Below are positions 24,000-35,328 of a DNA stretch of 64,000 bases, piece after piece. The notes beneath the pieces are model-generated. The model searched no databases. It had not been told where the DNA came from and worked only from the letters and a program-made list of their open reading frames with translations. Position numbers and translations under genes: made by a program. Origin of the DNA: Tetraselmis striata (Eukaryota; Chlorophyta; Chlorodendrophyceae; Chlorodendrales; Chlorodendraceae); contig VCJN01002370.1 of assembly GCA_006384855.1 (NCBI GenBank), positions 62,001 through 126,000 on the forward strand, written 5' to 3'. How positions within the stretch are numbered: position 1 is the first letter of the stretch; the number at the start of each line of letters is the position of its first letter.

Positions 24000-25600
24000 G
24001 TCCGCCGCACTGCTTCAGCGGGGCTTGTCTGGGCTACGGGGCGAGTAGGTGGTATCACCTGCTCGTGAATCAAGTATGCCTTGGTGTGTTGCCTGGCGCG
24101 GGCGACGATCGGCGTTCAGCATCATTCGCTTATTCCTCTGCTGTTCGCTCCTTTTTCAAATATATGTAGATATTACTTAAAACTCGGCGTTTCAACTACC
24201 TCCCCCAGTACTTTGCGTGCATTCTCCGGACGCTCTCCCTGTAACCAAAAAGTTCTTCAACTACCTACGGCGCGCGGGGGGTAGGCAAGGAAGATTAGCC
24301 GAAAAGTGCGCAGTCTTAGTTACACAGAAAGAGCTGCGGATTTGCGGCAATAATAAAGAGCCAGCACAAAAATGGAGGCGGGAGGCGGGTTGTGCGGGCA
24401 GCAGGCGACCAGCACGAACTATGAGTGGTTCCATCTAGCGGACGATGATGGTTTTACCTGTTTCGACGGGTAGTCGCTACTGGGCGACCGATGTTTTCTG
24501 CTCAGGACGGCACGCAAAGTGCCGTGCTTATTCGGCATGTTTTGTGCTAAAGCACCAAGACTGCCCGGGCGGCGTGAATTGTTCACCGCGGGCAGCCGTT
24601 GTCGACACCCGCGTACCCTAGCTCGGCGGGTAAAAGAGGGAGTAAATGAAACCCCAAGAACACAGCTTTAAACATGTCAACGTGGGGTAGGCAAGGGAGA
24701 TTAGTCACCTTGGACTGCGGAGGTTTGAGGAGGGGGCGGGGCGGCGTCCGACGGAACGGGGGCGTTGCTGAGAAGGTTGCGAAGGACCACCGTGGGAGAG
24801 AGTCAGCCGAATGAAGGAAGGAAGCGTAATCGGGTCGATGTAGCAGTCGTTGATTACCGCAGAATTGCGGGCCCAACTGCCCCAATGGCGGATTTTGTCG
24901 TCTAGGGGCACACCAACTGCGTTTCCGCCCGACGCCGCGCCTTTTGCGAGGTCCACACGGAGTGCGGACCTCGCAAAGGAGTGCGAGGTCCACACATAAC
25001 CTTCGGTGGAGGGGGGGGGGGGGGGGGGGGGGGGGCGATTAATGCGCCAACGGCGGCGGCCGCCGCCAAGCAGCGGCCCACCAAGAGCGGAGGATCATGG
25101 ATGCCACGTAGTGGGCGCTAATAACCCCTAAGACTTATGCCGCAGATAAGTCGGACTATAGCCCCGTGCCTGGCTGGGTGCGGCACGGGGCTGAGCGGGG
25201 TGGCCGGTCGTGGCGGGTCGTCGGATCTTGCGACGACCTGGAAGCCCTACGGGGTGTTTTCTGATAACACTCGCACTCTTGGTAGCGCTCGCTGGCGCCG
25301 CCGGGCAGTAGCCCCGTATATACGGGGGATGCTAACAATATTTCTGGTACGACCTCGGCCTTGCGTCGGCCTCTCCGAGATCTGCCTACGGATGGGAAGG
25401 GGGTATGTGCGACTCGGAAGGAGGCACCTTACTCGCGAGGGTTGTTCCAAATAAATAAAATTGTTGTGTTCTCGTACCTCCGTACGACCCGTGACAGACT
25501 TGCTGCAGATATGGCATTGAGTGTTGTGAAGACGGCACATGATGCAGGTTATGAAGATTTACCATATGGTATTGAAGTGTTGTCGAGACAAGGGCAATGA
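24000..25600. other. region upstream of helicase with hairpin cluster
   Basis: It presumably contains the helicase promoter, but no gene was supported. Strong inverted repeats include 24508-24524 (CGGCAC/GTGCCG), 24561-24595 (CTGCCCG/CGGGCAG), 24941-24979 (TTGCGAGGTCC and complement), 25160-25192 (AGCCCCGTGCC and complement), 25216-25238 (GGTCGTCG/CGACGACC) and the palindrome CCCCGTATATACGGGG at 25312-25327. Poly-G at about 25,010-25,035. The same set recurs in unit B, shifted by 7,799. Confidence 0.7.
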
Positions 25601-25639
25601 CTACGAGTCGGCCGCCCATGCTGCACCAGCGACGGCCGG

Positions 25640-27500
25640 CGCGCCGAGGTTTCAAACATGGAGTCGCACAAGTGTAGTAACGGACACCACGTTGAGCACG
25701 CCATGAGGCAGAGCTGCTCACCGGCGAGCGGCTCTAGGTTATCGTTGTCCTTGTGACGACGACGTTGCAGTAGGAAGCGCCAAAAACGTGACGGACCGAG
25801 CCGTGCAGACCACTACTGCAAACGTTGATGCGGCACGGGTGATAGGGCGAGGGCAACGAGCCCTCTCAAAACACAGGCACATCAGTGGCGCCATCCCCGT
25901 AGCGGGCCAATTACGCGCGCAGTTCGGGTAAGGGTCGAAGGATAGAAGACGTTAGCGAAACGCGTAACGCAGCTAATACTGCGATATGATTGGCTGAGAA
26001 TTTTACGTTCTCCGCTAAATCGATCACGTAATATACCTGAGAGCATAGAAGACGCTCGTGCGACTCAGTGTCACGTGTCACACGGGCCGGTGGTTCCGTG
26101 CGGCTGCGACCCGGTCAACAACGGCATTGCGAGCCGAATCCACCCTCGATTGGCCACTGCCGCCCACTGCCACCTGACCCACCCCCGCCGCCGCTACCCG
26201 TTACCCGCTGATACATGGTAGTCACTATGTCCTCTCGTGGCACATGGGGATGGTAGTTCCGCTTGCGCTAAGCGGCACCAACGGCGGCCGGCCGACAAGG
26301 GTGCCCACGCCTCCGGTTCCCTAGACGCTGATCCTCGCCGCCTGTCCTCTCAGTTCACCGCCGCCTCGACGCAGCACACGACCCGGCAAAACCGGAGCGC
26401 GCGGCGGGGGTACTGCGGGTGGGGTCATACTGCCCGATCATGGCGGCGGTGGCTGTGGATCTTGCGCATTGTGCGACGCAAAGCCGTGCCGCGGGGTCAT
26501 ACATGCGTTACGCGTAACATTCTTTTTGGGGTTTTTTTCATTTCGAAGTTTCCCCCAAAAAGTATTCGTTACGGTTTGTGACGAATATTTCGGAATACTC
26601 GCCACGCGAGGAAGTGACGCTGCGGTGACGCCTCGATCTACGTGGCAAGTTCTTGTGCGAGTATTTAGCGTTACGCGTCACGCAAGCGTCTTCTATCCTT
26701 CGACCCTAAACCACAACGTGTAACGATCGTCGATACCACGGCGCCATGGTGCGAGGACCTACATGCGGACCGAGTTGTAGTTTCTTGCATGACGGCGGCA
26801 AACGGCCGTCCTGACGACACGGACGTCCTCCTCCGTCCGCGCCGATTTGTTGCGGTAGGCGTAGTTGTCGTCGTTGACAACCGTGACGAGCAGCGGCCAT
26901 ATGGCATGCTAAGCGTGTTCAACCCATCTAACCTCGGGAGTTAACTGTTTCGAGAGGGTGCTCATCCACTGCGGGAGCCCGTGCAAGCCCATATTGCGAC
27001 TCGCCCCCGGGTGTTGAGGTTTAATTCCCCCAAACGGGGACTCCCATCTCTATATCAATACCGTGCGCATCGCCACCATAAAGCAGCCTAGATGCAAAGC
27101 GAGGGCAATAAACGGAAAGCGACTTCGGGCGCACGAGTCCGGAAAACCACACTACCGAGGGGGTGCCTATCAAATGCCGATAATGTAACAAATGTGCGTG
27201 GCACAGCAACGACTTACTACCGGGAAAGGGGACCTCGGTGCGGACTTGATCCGCCTATGCGACCCTCGCGCACAGCAAGTACACGAAGCCGCTGCCGAAG
27301 TTAGCGAGCTCGAAGATGGCAGGCGAGTTGCTGGTGGTTGTCCTAAGTAGCTCCCCCGCCGAGAACGCAGGGCTCACGGGCGATGGGGCGACCCGTACTA
27401 CTGATACTTGGTGGTACCGGTGACTTGCCCGGTTATTTAAAACCACGAGTAGACCATACGGGCTGCACTAGGAAAGTTAATATGTTGGGAAACCCATGAA
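25640..27500 (+). mobile_element. element of unknown type, unit A copy (degenerate ORF)
   Basis: This stretch is similar, in inverted orientation, to 53.41-54.45 kb. A conserved coding-like core reads RPDDTDVLLRPRRFVAVG then VVVVVDN (about 26,805-26,880) here and RPDDMDVLLRPRRFVAVG in the other copy; further on TSGARVRKTTLPRGCLS (about 27,120-27,175) matches TSGARVGKTTLPRGCLS. Changes at third positions with conserved protein suggest it once coded. Frameshifts and stops break it here, and a 775-bp TIR element interrupts it. No domain was recognised; element class unknown. Confidence 0.5.
25932..26706. mobile_element. 775-bp nonautonomous TIR element, TAA target duplication (unit A)
   Basis: The ends are inverted: GGGTCGAAGGATAGAAGACG at 25,932 and its complement ending at 26,706, with similarity extending to about 39 bp (..ACGCGTAACGC). 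TAA flanks both ends (25,929-25,931 and 26,707-26,709). The homologous sequence near 54.2 kb lacks the insert and reads through the site. A 3-bp TAA duplication and GGG-starting TIR fit a PIF/Harbinger-type MITE. No transposase is encoded. Confidence 0.8.
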
Positions 27501-27529
27501 CATGTTTAGAACATTACCGATGACAGTCG

Positions 27530-30391
27530 TCCTCCTGGGATGTTTAAATACGAGCCGTTCATCCGGCGGGGGCGGTGGTGGTGGTGGGCGCGCGGCGCTG
27601 CGATGGCGCGGGTGCAGCCGTCCACGCCCGGCGGGGGCGTTGACTGGCAGTTCCGGTGTTGCGATGACGGCTGCGGACGCACCTACCAGCGGCATGCCCC
27701 CCCCTTGCACGCACGTGAACCACGGGATGGAGTCCGACGACCCGGCGGTAGCTGCCATGCACGCACCTCGCCTACGCCGCGACTTTCGACCCATGTGTGT
27801 ATGTGCGGTGCGCCCCACGAGCCGGCTGCCCGCGCTCGGGCCACCACGTGTTCCATGGCGCGCGAGCGGCGGCCCGTGCCGCCACCTCCGAGTTTTGCAG
27901 CCCACCCCCCCCCCCCCCCCCCCACGGCTCCGTCCCCCAGTGTGGCTCTCCCGGCGCGCGTCGGCAGCTGGCGTGCGGACGCTGCAGCGCCAGCACGCGC
28001 CGGCTGCTACCTATGCCGCCCATGATGCCGCCCTCGCGGTCACCGCTCGGTGGTGTGCTACCCGCGACGTCTACCGCATGATGCCCCGTACGCCGCTGCG
28101 GGGTACGGCGGTCGGCGTTTGTCCAGCATCTCGGCATGTGCTCTTCCCCCTACCTGCTAGACCGTACACATGCCTATGCTGACCGCTCCCCCCTACCGAC
28201 GACCGGTCGTACGGGGCCGAAGGCGATGTTATTTTGCGTATTTGCGGGGCTAATACTGCGACCTTACCCATCCAGTAGCCCCGCACTTAAGCAGAAATTG
28301 GCGGAGCGGGGAGTGCGGCTGTGGGAGGCGGGGGATGTTGTGCGCGCCGGCTTCTCGGTGTGCGGGGTGTAGCAATTGTGGCGCGAGTCGCGGGATGGCA
28401 GCGAGTTACACAACTACATACCATATGGCGGCGGGGGAGCTGCCGGCGGGCACGTCTCGGAGTGCCCGCCGGCGGAAGCGCCGGCGGTATGCGAGGGCGC
28501 GGGCGGCCTTTGCAGAGGTTGCGGAGGGGGGGGGGGGGGGGGCTATGCTGCGGCGGATGGGGTGCCGCCGGCGATGGTAGATGCTCACCGCCGGGCGGCG
28601 AAACTCACCGTTGTGCAGGAGCTGCACCGCGCTTTTTAGGCGCTAGACACCGCCGACCTCGGTATGGTGTCCAACCCCGCTGCGGCGCTCCCTATCTTGG
28701 AAGCCCTCCATCCGCCTCCTGCTCCCACTGACCCGAAGTACTCCCTTCTCGAGGAGCCGCCGGACCTGCGGCGGGCGCCGCCGTCGTGGGGTGGCAATAC
28801 GGATGAGGTTCGGCGATGGGGGCGAAGGACCAGCGGCATGTTCTGCGCCGTGCTCCCCGCCTTTCTGTTGGGCACGTGGACTGCTGGTGGCGTTGGGAAC
28901 ACATCAGGGACATGGACGTACCTTCATGGCGCCGGTGGGTGAGCCCCTGCCTGGCGGAACGCTGCCACTCGCGAACTGCGGCTTTCTTGGCGAGTGGCAC
29001 CGTCTTTGCGCTCCACAGCAAGGACGACCCCGCCGCGCGCGAGGAGCGGGCGAAGACCGGCGAGCCGCTGCGAATACGCCCGATTGGCGTCGGCTCCGTG
29101 CTGGTGCGCTTGGCCTCCGCCCACGCTCTCGTGCATGTGGGTGCGGATGCGCGGGAGGCCATGGGGCCGGTACAACGCAGCGCTTAGCCGGGAGCTAGCT
29201 GTGAGACCGCGTATGTCAGCATGCGGGTGGCGCTTCGGGTTCTCGGCGGGCGTGGTACCGGCGGGAAAAGGCTACTACCCCTGGATATTCGGAATGCCTC
29301 CAATGAGGTATCCCGGGGTGCGATATATACTTTACGGCTTGCTTCAGCACCCGCGTCTACATGGCATGATCCCTTTTTACCGGATGTTGTACTATCGCCC
29401 TAGCAACATGTACTACTACTACGTGCCGGATGATCCTAGTACTTTGTGCGCCAAACTAAGTCTTGTACGGGTGTGCGCCAGGGTGATGTATTGGCCCCGC
29501 TATTTTTCTGCCTCGCTATCGCGGGCCCGGTGCTAGCGGTTGTGGCTCATACAGCCGTTGATACTTTCTGTCTGAGTTTCGCGGATAATTGCGGCGCGGC
29601 TACTGCCGCGGCTCAGCACGTTCCGCGTGTTTTTGACGAGTATTGTACGGAGCTTTTCGAAGGCGGACTGGTGGTACATGATAGTAAGACGCGGTACGTT
29701 CGTCGCCCCGGGGACAGCGAGGCCGAGTTGCGGGCAGTGCGGGCAAAGTTGGCCCCGGGAGGGTTTCGTACCCCGGCCGACGACCCTGTCCAGGATGGCG
29801 CCGTGTATGTGGGTGCTACTATTAGCCATTACCCCGGGTGGATGACCAGTGCGTTGGGGCGGCGCCGGGAGGCCCACGCCGCAATGTTGGAACGCATCGC
29901 CTCCTCTGGCACGTCGGGATACGGCTGCCACCATGGGGCCATGCGGCTGCTGGACGTATGCGCGGTGCGGCAGACCTGCTTCCTCGTCAGCCGCATGATG
30001 CCGCCGTCCATTGGAGCTGGACCCTTTTTTGGAGGCCGTGGACGCCGCCAACATTTCGGCTGCATTTTCGTTGTTTGGTTTGAAGGCTTGCGACCAATAG
30101 TCTACACCGCGCATGGAGGTTGGGATCGTCCAAATGAGTATGCCCGCGGATTTTGGCGGTCTGAATATGGCCTTCATGCAGTCTGAGGCCCCCGCGTCGT
30201 TTCATTCCGCGCAATCGGTTGTTCTGCCAAAGATGGTACGGGAGTACGCCCCCCCCCCTTGGCCCCTTGTACGAGCGAGGCGGTTCGCGCCGAGGTGTTG
30301 TCCGTGGCTACACGTGCTTTGCCATGGGCGCGCGAGACGCGCCGCGTGTACGAGAATGTACGGGCCCTCACCACGTTACCGCAGGAAGATG
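27530..30391 (+). pseudogene. LINE-like reverse transcriptase element, unit A (3' truncated)
   Basis: Several broken plus-strand frames read as one retroelement ORF. Near 27,640-27,700 a Cys/His-rich block (CCDDGCGRTYQRH) could be a decayed zinc finger. FLASGTVFALHSKDD and RIRPIGVGSVLVRL (about 28,985-29,115) match early RT motifs of non-LTR elements; TGVRQGDVLAPLFFCLAI (about 29,467-29,520) is the GxxQGDxLxPLLF motif; SFADNCGAA (about 29,573-29,600) stands where YADD is expected, with the second Asp replaced by Asn. DFGGLNMAFMQSEAPASF (about 30,150) resembles the region past the RT. Frameshifts separate the blocks, and the unit ends at the duplication junction. Confidence 0.6.
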
Positions 30392-30392
30392 T

Positions 30393-31798
30393 GCCGCTTC
30401 CGTTTCCTACCTGGGCACACGCACCACCACACCATCACCTCTCTGCTCCTGTGCACATGCGATTGGGCCACCCTCCGGTACCACCCTCCCTCATGCCACC
30501 TCGTAGGAGGCAGGCATTTCTTACCTGCCGCGCTGCCCTGGGCGCCAGGCTTCTTGGCAGGCTTGTTGGAGCCCTGCATGTCCAGGCAGCGCTCGTTGAT
30601 GTGTGCTGCGCTCTTCAGGCTGCGCACCTCGTCGTTGACGCACAGCGTCTGCCCAGCAAAGCGGCGCATCGCTCAGTCGGCAGGATTGCGACATGCTTGC
30701 ACGGTGTTGTTCTCTGAAGTGTCCGGCACGCGCATGCAGTAGCCTTGCTGTATTGAGATTGGGTCCTTGTTATGCGCGCATATATAAGGTATATGTATAA
30801 GGTATGGGAGGCAGGCAAGTGCACACCTTCCTTGACGCCAGCGCCACGGTGGAGAGCGACCTCGCGAAGCTGGTCTTGCGCAGCTCGCCCACAAACTGCG
30901 TCAGCTGCGAGTGCGTGCGGCTGCAGAAGATCACCTGCCGCTTGGGCGGCGCTGCCGGTGAGGCGGTGTCGCCGGGGTGAGGAGATGGGGCACCCTCCGA
31001 GTCGCTGCTGCTCTCCGCCGCCCTGCTCAGAAGCGATGCGAGGGCGGTCGGTCAGCGGCATAGCACCCCGACAACCACCGCACCTGCCGAGAGAACGCGC
31101 GCGAAAGAGTCAGCCGTAACGCCCGACAGCTCGATCGACGTGGGCAACATTATACCGTGCAGTCGGATTCGCGCCATCCCCCGAGTCGTGCCACTCCTCC
31201 AGGAGAAACTCTAGCTCAGCGTCCTTTCCGGTCTCCGCCTGCATACAGTCGGCCGGGAGGGGGAGCTCAATACAGTCGAGACTCCCCACGCTCGCTCAGA
31301 TGCCTGCTCCGGAAGGGCGTCACATGAAGACATGGCGGGCGGCAGAGATCAATTTCGTAGGCGCACCCCGTATCCGCGCTTAGGCCCGCCTGTCGAGGGC
31401 TTGGCGGGCCGCTTGGCCCCAGCCGCAGCGAGGAGCTCAGCTGGGGCGGCCGCGGACGACGACGGCGCCGACCAGTCGCGCAGCCAGTCCGGCTCCTCCT
31501 GGCTGGCGCCCGCCGCGGGGTCGCCGCTCGCATCGCCCTCAACCCCGTCCTCGTCCTCGCCAGATAGTAAGTCCGCGAGCGCGTCTTCGTTCTGCCGGTC
31601 CTCCAGCCACTGCAGCGCCGCGCAGATGAGGCTGAGCGTCTTCCCTGTGCCGGTGGGGCTCTCGAACAGGCCGACTCCGCCCGCTGCCAGCGTGGCGTAC
31701 AGCTCGCGCATGAAAGCCGTCTGCACGCCGTAGGGCGGGTCGTGCGGGAACGCCGGAAAGGCCTGCCGCACGCCATGCCAGGATGAAATCCCTGCCAT
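30393..31798 (-). pseudogene. truncated 5' copy of the DDX11/CHL1 helicase gene
   Basis: Copies of helicase exons 1-4 lie at 31367-31798, 31156-31238, 30827-31022 and 30525-30648, and exon 5 is cut after about 18 bases (30,393-30,410) by the duplication junction. The ATG, Walker A (SPTGTGKT) and first Fe-S cysteines are present, but the DEAH box and the whole second helicase domain are missing. Exon sequences appear identical to the full gene. If transcribed it would run into LINE-like sequence. Confidence 0.9.
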
Positions 31799-33438
31799 GT
31801 CCGCCGCACTGCTTCAGCGGGGCTTGTCTGGGCTACGGGGCGAGTAGGTGGTATCACCTGCTCGTGAATCAAGTATGCCTTGGTGTGTTGCCTGGCGCGG
31901 GCGACGATCGGCGTTCAGCATCATTCGCTTATTCCTCTGCTGTTCGCTCCTTTTTCAAATATATGTAGATATTACTTAAAACTCGGCGTTTCAACTACCT
32001 CCCCCAGTACTTTGCGTGCATTCTCCGGACGCTCTCCCTGTAACCAAAAAGTTCTTCAACTACCTACGGCGCGCGGGGGGTAGGCAAGGAAGATTAGCCG
32101 AAAAGTGCGCAGTCTTAGTTACACAGAAAGAGCTGCGGATTTGCGGCAATAATAAAGAGCCAGCACAAAAATGGAGGCGGGAGGCGGGTTGTGCGGGCAG
32201 CAGGCGACCAGCACGAACTATGAGTGGTTCCATCTAGCGGACGATGATGGTTTTACCTGTTTCGACGGGTAGTCGCTACTGGGCGACCGATGTTTTCTGC
32301 TCAGGACGGCACGCAAAGTGCCGTGCTTATTCGGCATGTTTTGTGCTAAAGCACCAAGACTGCCCGGGCGGCGTGAATTGTTCACCGCGGGCAGCCGTTG
32401 TCGACACCCGCGTACCCTAGCTCGGCGGGTAAAAGAGGGAGTAAATGAAACCCCAAGAACACAGCTTTAAACATGTCAACGTGGGGTAGGCAAGGGAGAT
32501 TAGTCACCTTGGACTGCGGAGGTTTGAGGAGGGGGCGGGGCGGCGTCCGACGGAACGGGGGCGTTGCTGAGAAGGTTGCGAAGGACCACCGTGGGAGAGA
32601 GTCAGCCGAATGAAGGAAGGAAGCGTAATCGGGTCGATGTAGCAGTCGTTGATTACCGCAGAATTGCGGGCCCAACTGCCCCAATGGCGGATTTTGTCGT
32701 CTAGGGGCACACCAACTGCGTTTCCGCCCGACGCCGCGCCTTTTGCGAGGTCCACACGGAGTGCGGACCTCGCAAAGGAGTGCGAGGTCCACACATAACC
32801 TTCGGTGGAGGGGGGGGGGGGGGGGGGGGGGGGGCGATTAATGCGCCAACGGCGGCGGCCGCCGCCAAGCAGCGGCCCACCAAGAGCGGAGGATCATGGA
32901 TGCCACGTAGTGGGCGCTAATAACCCCTAAGACTTATGCCGCAGATAAGTCGGACTATAGCCCCGTGCCTGGCTGGGTGCGGCACGGGGCTGAGCGGGGT
33001 GGCCGGTCGTGGCGGGTCGTCGGATCTTGCGACGACCTGGAAGCCCTACGGGGTGTTTTCTGATAACACTCGCACTCTTGGTAGCGCTCGCTGGCGCCGC
33101 CGGGCAGTAGCCCCGTATATACGGGGGATGCTAACAATATTTCTGGTACGACCTCGGCCTTGCGTCGGCCTCTCCGAGATCTGCCTACGGATGGGAAGGG
33201 GGTATGTGCGACTCGGAAGGAGGCACCTTACTCGCGAGGGTTGTTCCAAATAAATAAAATTGTTGTGTTCTCGTACCTCCGTACGACCCGTGACAGACTT
33301 GCTGCAGATATGGCATTGAGTGTTGTGAAGACGGCACATGATGCAGGTTATGAAGATTTACCATATGGTATTGAAGTGTTGTCGAGACAAGGGCAATGAC
33401 TACGAGTCGGCCGCCCATGCTGCACCAGCGACGGCCGG

Positions 33439-35299
33439 CGCGCCGAGGTTTCAAACATGGAGTCGCACAAGTGTAGTAACGGACACCACGTTGAGCACGC
33501 CATGAGGCAGAGCTGCTCACCGGCGAGCGGCTCTAGGTTATCGTTGTCCTTGTGACGACGACGTTGCAGTAGGAAGCGCCAAAAACGTGACGGACCGAGC
33601 CGTGCAGACCACTACTGCAAACGTTGATGCGGCACGGGTGATAGGGCGAGGGCAACGAGCCCTCTCAAAACACAGGCACATCAGTGGCGCCATCCCCGTA
33701 GCGGGCCAATTACGCGCGCAGTTCGGGTAAGGGTCGAAGGATAGAAGACGTTAGCGAAACGCGTAACGCAGCTAATACTGCGATATGATTGGCTGAGAAT
33801 TTTACGTTCTCCGCTAAATCGATCACGTAATATACCTGAGAGCATAGAAGACGCTCGTGCGACTCAGTGTCACGTGTCACACGGGCCGGTGGTTCCGTGC
33901 GGCTGCGACCCGGTCAACAACGGCATTGCGAGCCGAATCCACCCTCGATTGGCCACTGCCGCCCACTGCCACCTGACCCACCCCCGCCGCCGCTACCCGT
34001 TACCCGCTGATACATGGTAGTCACTATGTCCTCTCGTGGCACATGGGGATGGTAGTTCCGCTTGCGCTAAGCGGCACCAACGGCGGCCGGCCGACAAGGG
34101 TGCCCACGCCTCCGGTTCCCTAGACGCTGATCCTCGCCGCCTGTCCTCTCAGTTCACCGCCGCCTCGACGCAGCACACGACCCGGCAAAACCGGAGCGCG
34201 CGGCGGGGGTACTGCGGGTGGGGTCATACTGCCCGATCATGGCGGCGGTGGCTGTGGATCTTGCGCATTGTGCGACGCAAAGCCGTGCCGCGGGGTCATA
34301 CATGCGTTACGCGTAACATTCTTTTTGGGGTTTTTTTCATTTCGAAGTTTCCCCCAAAAAGTATTCGTTACGGTTTGTGACGAATATTTCGGAATACTCG
34401 CCACGCGAGGAAGTGACGCTGCGGTGACGCCTCGATCTACGTGGCAAGTTCTTGTGCGAGTATTTAGCGTTACGCGTCACGCAAGCGTCTTCTATCCTTC
34501 GACCCTAAACCACAACGTGTAACGATCGTCGATACCACGGCGCCATGGTGCGAGGACCTACATGCGGACCGAGTTGTAGTTTCTTGCATGACGGCGGCAA
34601 ACGGCCGTCCTGACGACACGGACGTCCTCCTCCGTCCGCGCCGATTTGTTGCGGTAGGCGTAGTTGTCGTCGTTGACAACCGTGACGAGCAGCGGCCATA
34701 TGGCATGCTAAGCGTGTTCAACCCATCTAACCTCGGGAGTTAACTGTTTCGAGAGGGTGCTCATCCACTGCGGGAGCCCGTGCAAGCCCATATTGCGACT
34801 CGCCCCCGGGTGTTGAGGTTTAATTCCCCCAAACGGGGACTCCCATCTCTATATCAATACCGTGCGCATCGCCACCATAAAGCAGCCTAGATGCAAAGCG
34901 AGGGCAATAAACGGAAAGCGACTTCGGGCGCACGAGTCCGGAAAACCACACTACCGAGGGGGTGCCTATCAAATGCCGATAATGTAACAAATGTGCGTGG
35001 CACAGCAACGACTTACTACCGGGAAAGGGGACCTCGGTGCGGACTTGATCCGCCTATGCGACCCTCGCGCACAGCAAGTACACGAAGCCGCTGCCGAAGT
35101 TAGCGAGCTCGAAGATGGCAGGCGAGTTGCTGGTGGTTGTCCTAAGTAGCTCCCCCGCCGAGAACGCAGGGCTCACGGGCGATGGGGCGGCCCGTACTAC
35201 TGATACTTGGTGGTACCGGTGACTTGCCCGGTTATTTAAAACCACGAGTAGACCATACGGGCTGCACTAGGAAAGTTAATATGTTGGGAAACCCATGAA
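33439..35299 (+). mobile_element. element of unknown type, unit B copy
   Basis: Duplicate of 25,640-27,500, including the nested TIR element. One substitution (A to G at 35,190) was noticed. Confidence 0.5.
33731..34505. mobile_element. 775-bp TIR element, unit B copy
   Basis: Identical to the unit A copy with the same TAA flanks. It arose by the segmental duplication, not by a second insertion. Confidence 0.8.
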
Positions 35300-35328
35300 C
35301 ATGTTTAGAACATTACCGATGACAGTCG

